Notes under the pieces: model-generated
What the model was told of the DNA's origin: nothing
The model's input: the letters and a program-made list of their open reading frames with translations, nothing else
Databases searched by the model: none
Position numbers and translations under genes: made by a program
Assembly (NCBI RefSeq): GCF_000373105.1
Contig: NZ_KB890443.1
Location: 1 to 64,000, forward strand
DNA from: Neolewinella persica DSM 23188
GTDB taxonomy: Bacteria > Bacteroidota > Bacteroidia > Chitinophagales > Saprospiraceae
Direction of reading: 5' to 3'
DNA length: 64,000 nt
In this document: positions 50,365-59,179 of the stretch, one piece after another
Numbering within the stretch: the stretch's first letter is position 1
How the letters are laid out: every line of letters starts with the position of its first letter

Positions 50365-53187
50365 ATGACCAACTCCGACCTCCGCACCTCCATTTTCATC
50401 AAAGGCGCCCGCGCCAACAACCTGAAGAACGTGGACCTGGTGATTCCCAAAAATCAGCTCGTTGTCGTTACCGGCGTGAGTGGCAGCGGCAAGTCGAGTA
50501 TTACGATGGACACGCTCTTTGCCGAAGGCCAACGCCGCTACGTAGAAAGCCTGAGCAGCTACGCCCGGCAATTCCTGATGCGGATGAAAAAGCCGGAAGT
50601 GGATTATATCCGCGGTATTTGCCCGGCCATTTCCATTGAGCAGAAGACTACTACCGCCAACGCCCGTTCTACGGTGGGCACGCTTACCGAGATCTACGAT
50701 TTCTTTCGGCTGCTCTACGCCCGCGCCGGCCGAACGTACAGCCCCGTAAGCGGCGAGGAGGTAAAGAAGCATTCGGTCACGGACGTCGTCAAACACATCA
50801 CCAGCCTCGAAGAAGGAAGCCGGGTTTATCTCTACTCCCCGCTACCCCGGCAGTTCGATGATCGCACCCTCCGCCGCGAGCTGGAATTACTCCAGCAAAA
50901 AGGCTACACCCGCGTCATGGCGGAGGACCGCGTACAGCAAATCGATGATCTGTTGGAAGCCAACGGCCCCGCCCTCGCCAAGACCCTTGCCGAGTTAACC
51001 GACGAGGAGGAAATGATGGTCCTCATCGACCGCTTCGTCATCAAAGCCGGCGACGAGGAGAACGAAAAACGCATCGCCGACTCCGTCGGCACCTCCTTCA
51101 ATGAAGGTGGCGGCGAAGTAGTAGTTTACCTCGACAACGACAACTGGACGGCCTGGAACAATCGTTTTGAACTGGACGATATCGTCTTCCCCGAACCCAG
51201 CCCGGCCCTGTTCAACTACAATAACCCTTACGGTGCGTGCCCCACCTGCGAAGGCTTTGGCCGCACCATGGGTATTGATGAGGACAAGGTCGTACCCGAC
51301 CCGGCGAAATCCGTCTACGAAGGCGCCGTAGCCGCCTGGTCCGGCAGCACCTTCGGTGAATGGCAGCGTGACTTCCTGCGTGCCGCCAACAAATTTGACT
51401 TCCCGGTCCATACGGCCTACGCTGACCTGACGCGGGAACAAAAACGCGTCCTCTGGGAGGGGAACAAACACGCTAAAGGCATCCAGGCTTTCTTCGACGA
51501 CCTGGGGAAGAAGCTCTACAAGATTCAGAACCGGATCATGCTCGCCCGCTACCGCGGCCGGACCACCTGCAACACCTGCCGGGGTGGCCGCCTGCGCCGC
51601 GAGGCCGAGTACGTAAAAGTGGGCGGCTACGCCATCACCGATCTGCTCGACCTCCCCATCGACCTGCTGCAAAAGCACTTCGGGGAACTGGAACTGAACG
51701 AAACAGACGCGGCAATTTCCAAGCGCCTCCTCCTCGAGATCAATAACCGGATCCAGAGTATGATGGACCTGGGGCTGAGCTACCTGACGGTTAACCGACT
51801 GAGCAACACCCTGAGTGGCGGTGAGAGCCAACGGATCAATCTGACCCGGACCTTGGGCAGTAACCTGACCGCCTCGATGTACATCCTGGACGAACCCAGC
51901 GTGGGCCTGCATCCCCGGGATACAGAACGACTGGTTGCCGTGCTGCGCCGCCTGCGGGATCTGGGAAATACCGTCTTGGTAGTGGAACACGAAGAGGGTA
52001 TCATCGCCGCCGCCGACTACCTGATCGACGTTGGCCCGGCTGCGGGAGTTCACGGTGGTGAAATCGTCTTTGCCGGTCCGTATCAAGACATTCACGACGA
52101 GGCCACCGAAAGCCTGACAACGAAGTACATGAACGGGCAGATGTCTGTTCCCATCCCCGAGCAACGCCGCCGGCTGACCAACTGGCTCAACATCGAAGGC
52201 GCGCGGATGCACAACCTGAAAAAAGTGGATGCAAAGATTCCGCTGAATGCGCTAACGGTCATCTCCGGCGTATCGGGCAGCGGTAAGACCAGCCTGATCA
52301 AGGGCATCCTGTACCCCGCCCTGCGGCGGGAACTCGGCGAGGGGTCCAGCCAGGCGCCGGGGCCACACATTGGCCTGACCGGCGACCTCAAGCAGATCAC
52401 CCAGGTAGAGATGGTGAACCAGAGTCCGATCGGGAAGTCCAGCCGGTCTAACCCGGTTACCTACGTCGGGGCCTACGACGACATCCGTAACCTGATGGCC
52501 AGCCAACAGTTGTCTAAGATCCGCGATTATAAGCCGGGGTTCTTCAGCTTCAACGTTGATGGCGGCCGGTGTGACACCTGTAAAGGTGAAGGCGAACAGA
52601 CGGTGGAGATGCAGTTCCTGGCTGACGTCCGGTTGGTTTGCGAGGAATGTAACGGTGCCCGCTTCAAGCGGGAGATCCGCGATGTCCTGTACAAAGGAAA
52701 GAGCATCACCGACATCCTTGACCTTAGCGTAGATGAGGCCATTGAGTTCTTCGCGGATGAAGACAAGCTGATGAAAAAGATGCAGCCGCTGCAGGATGTT
52801 GGCCTGGGGTACATTACCCTCGGGCAATCGTCTTCTACCCTCTCCGGCGGAGAGGCCCAGCGGGTTAAACTGGCCAGTTTTCTCACCCGGGAGAAGAAAG
52901 GGGAATCCATCTTCTTTATTTTCGATGAGCCGACTACGGGGCTTCACTTTCACGACGTTGCCATCCTGCTTACTGCGCTGAATGCGCTGGTGGAACGGGG
53001 GCATACCGTCCTGGTCGTGGAACACAATATGGACGTGATTAAGTCTGCTGACTACGTCATTGACTTAGGCCCGGAAGGCGGTCGTGATGGGGGGCATATT
53101 ATTTTTCAGGGAACGCCGGAGGGGTTGGCGGACTGTGGGGAAGGATACACTTCCGGGTATTTGAGGGAGGTTTTGGGAAGAGACTGA
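50365..53187 (+). CDS. uvrA: excinuclease ABC subunit A
   Basis: A 940-residue nucleotide-excision-repair ATPase that with UvrB detects DNA damage. Two ABC modules: the first Walker A is GVSGSGKS (37-44), the second GVSGSGKT (about 634-641); signatures are TLSGGESQRI and TLSGGEAQRV. The C-terminal zinc finger is intact (Cys 736, 739, 759, 762). In the first zinc-finger region only CPTC (about 292-295) is present and the preceding CXXC is replaced by FELDDIVF, as I recall for other Bacteroidota UvrA proteins. The start codon directly follows an octamer array. Confidence 0.95.
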   Translation: MTNSDLRTSIFIKGARANNLKNVDLVIPKNQLVVVTGVSGSGKSSITMDTLFAEGQRRYVESLSSYARQFLMRMKKPEVDYIRGICPAISIEQKTTTANARSTVGTLTEIYDFFRLLYARAGRTYSPVSGEEVKKHSVTDVVKHITSLEEGSRVYLYSPLPRQFDDRTLRRELELLQQKGYTRVMAEDRVQQIDDLLEANGPALAKTLAELTDEEEMMVLIDRFVIKAGDEENEKRIADSVGTSFNEGGGEVVVYLDNDNWTAWNNRFELDDIVFPEPSPALFNYNNPYGACPTCEGFGRTMGIDEDKVVPDPAKSVYEGAVAAWSGSTFGEWQRDFLRAANKFDFPVHTAYADLTREQKRVLWEGNKHAKGIQAFFDDLGKKLYKIQNRIMLARYRGRTTCNTCRGGRLRREAEYVKVGGYAITDLLDLPIDLLQKHFGELELNETDAAISKRLLLEINNRIQSMMDLGLSYLTVNRLSNTLSGGESQRINLTRTLGSNLTASMYILDEPSVGLHPRDTERLVAVLRRLRDLGNTVLVVEHEEGIIAAADYLIDVGPAAGVHGGEIVFAGPYQDIHDEATESLTTKYMNGQMSVPIPEQRRRLTNWLNIEGARMHNLKKVDAKIPLNALTVISGVSGSGKTSLIKGILYPALRRELGEGSSQAPGPHIGLTGDLKQITQVEMVNQSPIGKSSRSNPVTYVGAYDDIRNLMASQQLSKIRDYKPGFFSFNVDGGRCDTCKGEGEQTVEMQFLADVRLVCEECNGARFKREIRDVLYKGKSITDILDLSVDEAIEFFADEDKLMKKMQPLQDVGLGYITLGQSSSTLSGGEAQRVKLASFLTREKKGESIFFIFDEPTTGLHFHDVAILLTALNALVERGHTVLVVEHNMDVIKSADYVIDLGPEGGRDGGHIIFQGTPEGLADCGEGYTSGYLREVLGRD

Positions 53188-53231
53188 TTAGGCCATTAAG
53201 ACCGTGCTTTCCACTGCTCTTTCCTCCAATA

Positions 53232-53287
53232 TTTTGCACCTGCGGCCCCGCCCTAATGATGGTTTGGCGCGGTCGCAGGTGCAAAGA
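53232..53287. repeat. head-to-head pair of the interspersed G/C repeat
   Basis: TTTTGCACCTGCGGCCCCGC (53232 onward) and GGCGCGGTCGCAGGTGCAAA (53266 onward) are inverted copies with a 12-base loop, giving a stem of about 20 bp 45 bases after the uvrA stop. This pair could act as a terminator-like structure. Confidence 0.8.
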
Positions 53288-53313
53288 GAAGGAAGAAAAG
53301 CAGGGAAGAAGAC

Positions 53314-53344
53314 TTTGGTACTCCCGAAAAACCCGATACTTTTA
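53314..53344 (+). promoter_or_regulatory. candidate promoter of the cyclase/AraC fusion gene
   Basis: TTTG (53314-53317) and TACTTTTA (53337-53344, one mismatch to TAnnTTTG) are 19 bases apart; the ATG is 34 bases further on. Spacing and motifs fit the Bacteroidota promoter type. Confidence 0.5.
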
Positions 53345-53378
53345 CTGTCGATTCTCCAAACCCAGAACCACCTGATCC

Positions 53379-55712
53379 ATGTCAGCAAAAAAAGCAGAGC
53401 GCCGTTTGGCGGCCGTGATGTTCACCGATATAGTGGGCTACACCGCACTCATGCAAGCCGACGAAAAAAAGGCCGTTACGCAGCGGGCGAAACACCGAAA
53501 GGTTTTTGAGGAAACCCACCAACGCCACCAGGGAACCATTTTACAATATTTTGGCGACGGTACCCTTAGCATTTTCAAAAGTGGCGTAGAAGCCGTTGCC
53601 TGCGCCATTGCCATTCAGCAGGTATTGAACGTGGCGGACGGTATCCCCCTGCGCATCGGGTTACATACTGGCGACATCGTTTTTGACGGAACGGAGATTT
53701 ACGGCGACGGGGTGAACGTTGCCGCCCGCATCGAAAGCATGGGCGTACCCGGCGGCGTGTTGATATCCGGTAAACTAAACGAAGAGTTACTTAACCAGCA
53801 ACACCTTACGACGACTACACTTGGCTTTTTCAGCCTGAAAAACATCAAGCAGCCACTGGAGGTCTATGCAGTCACCAACTCCGGTTTGGTTGTTCCCCAA
53901 CGCCATGAATTACGGGGTAAAAAGACAGTGAGTGAGCATACCGTAGCTGTCTTACCCTTCCTCAACCGCAGCGCCAACCCCGAAACCGAGTACCTCAGTG
54001 ACGGGATGACCGAAGAAGTCATCAACGCCCTGTCCAGGGTCCAGCCCCTGAAGGTGACTTCGCGGACCTCTTCTTTTTTCTATAAAAACAAGCAGGTCCC
54101 CCTACCCCAGATCGGCCAGGAACTCAACGTTGCCTATATCCTGGAAGGAAGCGTCCAGGTGGCGGCTAACCGGATGCGGATAGCGGCAACTCTGGTGGAT
54201 GCCCGGGAGGATATTCCCCTGTGGTCCGAAACGTTAGACCGAGATATCAACGACATCTTCGCCGTACAGGATGAAGTAAGTCTCCTCGTTGCCGACCGGC
54301 TCCGGGAACATATTGGTCACTTCGACATCGACGAGCAGCTGGTTCCCCAGCTCTCCGTCAGCGTCGATCACTACAAACGTTACCTGAAAGGGCGGTTCCA
54401 TATCGTTAAGATGAGTGCGTTGGAGATCAAACTAGGAATGTCAATCATGACGGAAATTGTCACCGAGCAACCAGACTTTCCGCTGGCTCACCTCGGCCTT
54501 CATCTTGGCTACACTTTACTGGCAACCCTTGGGATGATGCCCGCCCAGGAAGCGTTTGCTAAGGCACAGCCTTACCTCGACAAGGCCATTGAATTGGATG
54601 ACAGCTTAGCGGAAGTACAGATTCATTTGTCCTACCACAGTTTTTTACAAGCGTGGGATTTTCCCGGCACCTACCAGCATTTGCAGCAGTCTTTCGAAAA
54701 GCGGCCTACGGTGGAATACTACCAGATGATGGCTTCCGTACTGGTAGTGGAGGGGAGGCTAAAGGCAGCTCATAACTATATTGATACGGCCCTGCAGATC
54801 GATCCGTTTTCAGCCGTAAATTCCCACCTGAAAGGTTTTTTGTTTTACCTGCAAGAGCAATACACTCCCGCCATACAATACTTTGAAAAAAGTTTGGTGC
54901 TCAAGTCGGATAACCACGTTTCCTTCGTAGAACTGGGATTGGCCTATCTCCTGTCTGGCGATTATGAACGCGCGCGGACCTTTTATGATCAATTGCCATT
55001 ACCCGAAGATGATCTGTTGGTCGTTGGGGGGAAAGCCATGGTTCACGCTTTAACCGAGCCCGATCGTGCCCAGGAAGGAATACGGCAGCTGGAAAAGGCA
55101 ATGGGCGGACCGCAGATGGACCAGGCTTTGAACCAATTAACCCTATGCCACACCTTACTTGGAAATAAGGAAGAAGCCTTGAAACTGTTAGCGCAGGGGA
55201 TTGAAGCGCGGCTACTCCTCGCAGTCTATACACAGATCGGCCCTGTCCTTAAGCCGCTACGGTCGGAACCGCGTTTTCAGGAGTTACGGCAACGGGTTTT
55301 GGAAAATACTTCACCGCCGGAAACGACCCAACGCAAGTACAAAAAAGCACTTTTATCAACGGAGGAAATTAGCCGGTATAAACTAAGACTGACGCAAGTA
55401 ATGGAGGAGGAAAGGCCGTACTTACGCCCTGATTTAAGCCTGCGCGAGTTGGCGGGTCGGCTGGACCTCCCCCACAACTACCTGTCTCAGTTGTTAAACG
55501 AAGGCTTTGGTCAAAACTTCGCGGAGTACGTGAATACGTATCGTTTATCCGCTTTCAAGTCCAAGGTTGTCAATCCGGCTTTTAAGCACCTGACCCTACT
55601 GGGGCTGGCGTACGAAAGCGGGTTTAACTCGAAGACCTCTTTTAATACTTTTTTCAAAAAAGCGACGGGGCTTACTCCCGCTGCCTACCGTAAAAAGAGA
55701 CTGAAGAAATAG
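53379..55712 (+). CDS. class III nucleotide cyclase domain fused to TolB-like, TPR and AraC DNA-binding domains
   Basis: A 777-residue cytosolic protein. Cyclase domain (about 8-165): metal-binding Asp 17 (FTDIVGYT) and Asp 60 (YFGDG) and the transition-state Asn 113 and Arg 117 (GVNVAAR) are present. The base-selecting Lys is Gln 56 and the partner Asp is Glu 106. A TolB-like / FlgO-type domain follows (188-312, VAVLPFLNRSANPETEYLSDGM), then TPR helices (about 340-640), then an AraC helix-turn-helix (about 675-775, LSLRELAGRLDLPHNYLSQL, LLGLAYESGFNSKTSFNTFF). It would join nucleotide sensing or synthesis to direct DNA binding. The oxidoreductase gene 76 bases downstream is a possible target. 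Confidence 0.85.
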   Translation: MSAKKAERRLAAVMFTDIVGYTALMQADEKKAVTQRAKHRKVFEETHQRHQGTILQYFGDGTLSIFKSGVEAVACAIAIQQVLNVADGIPLRIGLHTGDIVFDGTEIYGDGVNVAARIESMGVPGGVLISGKLNEELLNQQHLTTTTLGFFSLKNIKQPLEVYAVTNSGLVVPQRHELRGKKTVSEHTVAVLPFLNRSANPETEYLSDGMTEEVINALSRVQPLKVTSRTSSFFYKNKQVPLPQIGQELNVAYILEGSVQVAANRMRIAATLVDAREDIPLWSETLDRDINDIFAVQDEVSLLVADRLREHIGHFDIDEQLVPQLSVSVDHYKRYLKGRFHIVKMSALEIKLGMSIMTEIVTEQPDFPLAHLGLHLGYTLLATLGMMPAQEAFAKAQPYLDKAIELDDSLAEVQIHLSYHSFLQAWDFPGTYQHLQQSFEKRPTVEYYQMMASVLVVEGRLKAAHNYIDTALQIDPFSAVNSHLKGFLFYLQEQYTPAIQYFEKSLVLKSDNHVSFVELGLAYLLSGDYERARTFYDQLPLPEDDLLVVGGKAMVHALTEPDRAQEGIRQLEKAMGGPQMDQALNQLTLCHTLLGNKEEALKLLAQGIEARLLLAVYTQIGPVLKPLRSEPRFQELRQRVLENTSPPETTQRKYKKALLSTEEISRYKLRLTQVMEEERPYLRPDLSLRELAGRLDLPHNYLSQLLNEGFGQNFAEYVNTYRLSAFKSKVVNPAFKHLTLLGLAYESGFNSKTSFNTFFKKATGLTPAAYRKKRLKK

Positions 55713-55788
55713 GTTCGGATTTAAAAACCCGAACGATTCGCGTACCTGAAAGGCCGTGCTTTGTGGAACAAATCAAAACCACAAAGAC

Positions 55789-56838
55789 ATGTCAACTGCT
55801 ATGATGAAGGCCGCCGTACTCACCCGCTACGGGGCTCCCCAAAACATCAAAATCACGACCATTAAGCGGCCGGTCCCGAAAGCCAACGAAGTTTTGGTCA
55901 AGGTATACGCTACGCCGGTCACTACCGCCGATACCATGATGCGGCGTGCAGAACCTGCCATCAGTCGACTGTTCATGGGTTTCACCCGCCCGCGCAACGA
56001 CGTTATGGGTACCGGATATGCCGGTAAAGTGGTCAGCGTCGGTGCGGAAGTGGAAGACTTTGCCGTCGGCGACAGGGTTTACGGGGAAAGCGGCCTTGGC
56101 TTCGCGGCCAACGCGGAGTATGTCTCCGTTGCAGCAGATAGGGTTATTGATTGGGTTCCGATGGCACTTTCCTACGCGGAAGCAGCTACGCTGTGTGACG
56201 GGCCGCTTACGTCCTATCATTTCTTAAAAACGCTGGCTGACGTCCAGGCCGGTCAATCCGTGCTCGTCATCGGCGCTTCCGGTAGCCTGGGGACGGCAGC
56301 GGTACAGCTGGCGCGCTCCTTCGGTGCCCAGGTCACCGGCGTTTGCAGCACCCGCAACGTGGAATTGGTGGCGTCTTTAGGCGCACAAAACGTGATTGAC
56401 TATACTAAAACGGACTTCCTCCAGATGGCAGAAACCTACGACGTGATCTTCGATACGATTAGCAACACTTCTTACGGAAAGTGCAAGCACCTGCTTCGGG
56501 AAGGAGGGCTTTATATGTCTCCGGTCCTGAATTTTCCACTTCTGGTGGATATGCTATACACCCGTTTTTTCTCCAGTAAAAAAGCCAAGTTCGATGCTGC
56601 TGGTCTACTGAAACCCCAACAACTTCGCGGATACCTGGAGAACATCTCTCAGTTAATCATTGATGGAAAACTACGGGTCATTATTGATAAGCAGTACACT
56701 TTACCGGAAGCAGTAGCCGCTCATCGCTACGTTGACACCGGGCGGAAGCGGGGAAATGTAGTGCTGACGGTAGTTCATACTCCTACTCGCAACCGCACGG
56801 ATACGCTGACAACTTATCCTCAAAATTTAATTAAGTAA
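55789..56838 (+). CDS. NAD(P)-dependent alcohol dehydrogenase / quinone oxidoreductase (MDR)
   Basis: A 349-residue medium-chain dehydrogenase of the zinc-free, zeta-crystallin-like kind. GroES-like part (about 1-125, GTGYAGKVVSVGAEVEDFAVGD) then Rossmann domain with SVLVIGASGSLGTAAVQLAR and GAQVTGVCSTRNVELVASLG. I chose ATG 55789; two further in-frame ATGs follow at 55801 and 55804. The family would normally end near GNVVLTVVH; here about 20 extra residues (PTRNRTDTLTTYPQNLIK) follow. A degraded copy of the family's true 3' end lies at 58995-59122, beyond three A/T-rich genes. Substrate unknown; possibly controlled by the cyclase/AraC protein upstream. Confidence 0.85.
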   Translation: MSTAMMKAAVLTRYGAPQNIKITTIKRPVPKANEVLVKVYATPVTTADTMMRRAEPAISRLFMGFTRPRNDVMGTGYAGKVVSVGAEVEDFAVGDRVYGESGLGFAANAEYVSVAADRVIDWVPMALSYAEAATLCDGPLTSYHFLKTLADVQAGQSVLVIGASGSLGTAAVQLARSFGAQVTGVCSTRNVELVASLGAQNVIDYTKTDFLQMAETYDVIFDTISNTSYGKCKHLLREGGLYMSPVLNFPLLVDMLYTRFFSSKKAKFDAAGLLKPQQLRGYLENISQLIIDGKLRVIIDKQYTLPEAVAAHRYVDTGRKRGNVVLTVVHTPTRNRTDTLTTYPQNLIK

Positions 56839-56860
56839 CCCAACTCTTCAACCTACAATT

Positions 56861-57730
56861 ATGGACTCATTATTTAAATCCGCATCAGGAAAAAAGGAAA
56901 TACTTGACTTGTACGATCAAAAGCTGGAAGAACTGAATATCTCCTGCGAGTCAATCTATCTTGAGACAACTTTTGGGAGAACTCATGTCCTGAGAACGGG
57001 AAGCCCGACGTCACCTCCGCTTATCCTGATCCATGGGTCCAACGGATGTGCCCCAATAGCACTGGAATGTTATCCGAATCTTAGTTCCAAGTATCAGGTA
57101 TTTGCGGTAGACGTCCTCGCACAACCCAATAAAAGTGCGGAGGTCAGATTAAGTATGAAGGATGAATCCTACGGTAAATGGGTGAATGAGATCATTACTG
57201 AATTGGATATAGACAACGTGACATTAGCGGGGTTTTCCTTCGGAGGTTTAATCATTCTGAAAACACTTGTGTACAAGCAAGACAGCATTAAAGCGGCATT
57301 TATTGCTTCCCCGGCCTATATCGTAAACGGTAATCCGCTAAGTGCATTATTCAAGATATTCATTTCCATAAGGCGCTACATGAAGTCACATAAAATGAAG
57401 TTTGTGGAAAAATTCTTGTCCGTTCTGTTTACCGAGCGTGATGAATTTGCCGTGAACTTTCTGGGAAAAGTATTTCTTCATTTCAAGATGGATTTTACGC
57501 CCGTTCCAGTTATGAATAAAGATGAGGCGCAAAGAATAACAATCCCTATCACCATTCTTGCCGCCAAAAAAGATATAATGTTTCCAGGCGTGAAAATGAA
57601 AAAGCGAGCAGAGAAGTTATTTTCTTCTCTGGAGCATTTTATATTACTTGAAGACTCGAAGCACGTACAAGACAGAAAAGGGAATTTGATCTTCGAAGAT
57701 CTACTATTGAAAAGTAAAAATCTAATGTAG
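56861..57730 (+). CDS. alpha/beta hydrolase
   Basis: A 289-residue soluble protein. Oxyanion region ILIHGSNG (about 55-62), nucleophile elbow GFSFGG with Ser 126, a possible acid in ILAAKKDIMFPG, and catalytic His 268 (EDSKHVQDRKG). No signal peptide. A/T-rich codon use contrasts with the oxidoreductase 23 bases upstream, suggesting a different origin. The substrate is unknown. It is the first gene of an A/T-rich block. Confidence 0.82.
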   Translation: MDSLFKSASGKKEILDLYDQKLEELNISCESIYLETTFGRTHVLRTGSPTSPPLILIHGSNGCAPIALECYPNLSSKYQVFAVDVLAQPNKSAEVRLSMKDESYGKWVNEIITELDIDNVTLAGFSFGGLIILKTLVYKQDSIKAAFIASPAYIVNGNPLSALFKIFISIRRYMKSHKMKFVEKFLSVLFTERDEFAVNFLGKVFLHFKMDFTPVPVMNKDEAQRITIPITILAAKKDIMFPGVKMKKRAEKLFSSLEHFILLEDSKHVQDRKGNLIFEDLLLKSKNLM

Positions 57731-57860
57731 AACGAGAATTGACAATTGATTCAGCACCATTCTAACACAATTATGCCCTGGTAAGTAATATCTGGTAAAA
57801 CAGTTTCCAAAAGCTGAAAAGGATATTAACAAAAAGCAGGTTCACCCAAAATATTTTTCC

Positions 57861-58454
57861 ATGAAATTTCAATTAATAATATTCTTAGCATTGTCTGTAT
57901 TGGCTGCTTGCAGCAGTCCAAAAAATACTGGCGTCACCCAACAACCAACGCTAGCCGATTACCAGGTTGGTGAAAAGTGGGTCTGGAAATATAAAGGCGT
58001 GACGACGGAAGGGGAAGTACGCTCTGATGGAGTAGACACCAGAGAAATAGTCATGGCTGATGGAGTTTTAGGCATGACAATCGGAAAGGATACCATTCCC
58101 GTTACTGATATTGTGAAGAAAGACGAAAGCAAAACACCCAAGTACGCTTGGCCTTTGCAAGTAGGCAAAAAATGGAAATATGAGAACAATTGGACCAGCC
58201 AAGATGGGACAACAGGAAGTCAAAGCCAGGATGCCGAGATATTATCCTATCAGGAAGAGAAGGTGGCAGCAGGTACATTTATGGCCTACACCATTAAATA
58301 CACCGGCAAAACAACTAATTCAAGGGGGTATAATGCGGAGGAGGAGGAAGTTTGGCTTTATGCACCTGCAGTAAAGAATTTTATAAAGCTTACTCAATCC
58401 CAAGGTGATTTTTTGTACGTAGAGGAGTTGATCGAATATTCAATACCTGAGTAA
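57861..58454 (+). CDS. lipoprotein of unknown function
   Basis: A 197-residue lipoprotein with lipid Cys 17 (LSVLAAC). The mature part is beta-rich with a pattern of strands around GEKWVWKYKG, PLQVGKKWKYENNW, KVAAGTFMAYTIKYTGK and EEVWLYAPAVKNFIK, reminiscent of the DUF3108-type fold in which a lipoprotein reports a G(E/K)xWxY core. I do not recognise a specific family. It belongs to the A/T-rich block after the oxidoreductase. Confidence 0.75.
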   Translation: MKFQLIIFLALSVLAACSSPKNTGVTQQPTLADYQVGEKWVWKYKGVTTEGEVRSDGVDTREIVMADGVLGMTIGKDTIPVTDIVKKDESKTPKYAWPLQVGKKWKYENNWTSQDGTTGSQSQDAEILSYQEEKVAAGTFMAYTIKYTGKTTNSRGYNAEEEEVWLYAPAVKNFIKLTQSQGDFLYVEELIEYSIPE

Positions 58455-58511
58455 CTATAGTGGACTCACTCACTCCATCAGGCTCGTTAATCACAACACA
58501 AAACACATATT

Positions 58512-58949
58512 ATGAAAAACAAAAAAAATGTATCGATACTGCTTTTAATCATTGCCATTACAATGAGTATTGCTTTCTTTTTAAACATAGAGTTTCTTCA
58601 AGGTTTTGAGCTCTATTTTGAACGAGAATACTACAACCAATTCGGCCCCTTAGTAATCAGCATTGAATTGTTTATCGCAGGCTATTACTTATTTATCGAA
58701 CATCAAAAAGCAAATTTCGCCTTAGCTATTTTTGGGTTTACAGCGCTGTTCGATTTAATTTTCGATCAAATAGGTCTATTCGAGAGCTTGATGCCTTTGT
58801 ACGGGACATTTATTCTAACTATTTGCGCGATACTCTGTCTGTGGATAGCCTTTCAGAATGTTTTTAAGTTAAAACGGATATCGTTTGTAGCTGTCATCGC
58901 AAGTTTTATCTTTAGTGGTATCATTGAGTTGTTTTTCAACTATTTCTAG
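58512..58949 (+). CDS. small integral membrane protein of unknown function
   Basis: A 145-residue protein with four predicted transmembrane helices (about 8-27, 45-62, 68-90, 95-115, with a fifth possible at 120-145) and no recognisable motif. A/T-rich. It is the last gene of the block between the oxidoreductase and the oxidoreductase fragment. Confidence 0.7.
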   Translation: MKNKKNVSILLLIIAITMSIAFFLNIEFLQGFELYFEREYYNQFGPLVISIELFIAGYYLFIEHQKANFALAIFGFTALFDLIFDQIGLFESLMPLYGTFILTICAILCLWIAFQNVFKLKRISFVAVIASFIFSGIIELFFNYF

Positions 58950-58994
58950 CTAATTTTTGCAACGTAAACCGCCTTCCTTCGATATTCATTCCAA

Positions 58995-59122
58995 ATGTTT
59001 AGTCAAGGAATTTTACGGGTCATCATCTACCAGCAGTACCCACTGGAAGAAGTGGTTGCTGCGCTTGAATACGTTGAGCGTGGGCAAAACCGGGGGGGAA
59101 TGTGATACTTGCGGTAGTTTAG
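58995..59122 (+). pseudogene. degraded 3' end of an MDR oxidoreductase gene
   Basis: The frame from 58995 reads GILRVIIYQQYPLEEVVAAL then EYVERGQNRGG, matching GKLRVIIDKQYTLPEAVAAH then RYVDTGRKRGN near the end of the enzyme at 55789-56838. A run of seven G at about 59092-59098 shifts the frame; in the next frame NVILAVV and a stop complete the normal family end. About 40 of 350 residues remain. DNA identity to the intact gene is partial, so the copy is old or came from a paralogue. Confidence 0.82.
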
Positions 59123-59179
59123 CTCTTGCATGATCCTCGAAGATTAACTTACCGAGCCTCCAAATGTAAATCATTTATC

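Noticed and set aside
50995..52212. A 405-codon minus-strand open frame, plus others at 50272-50796 and 52252-53025
   Set aside because: They are antisense to uvrA, whose domains are all accounted for on the plus strand; a by-product of G/C-rich codon use.
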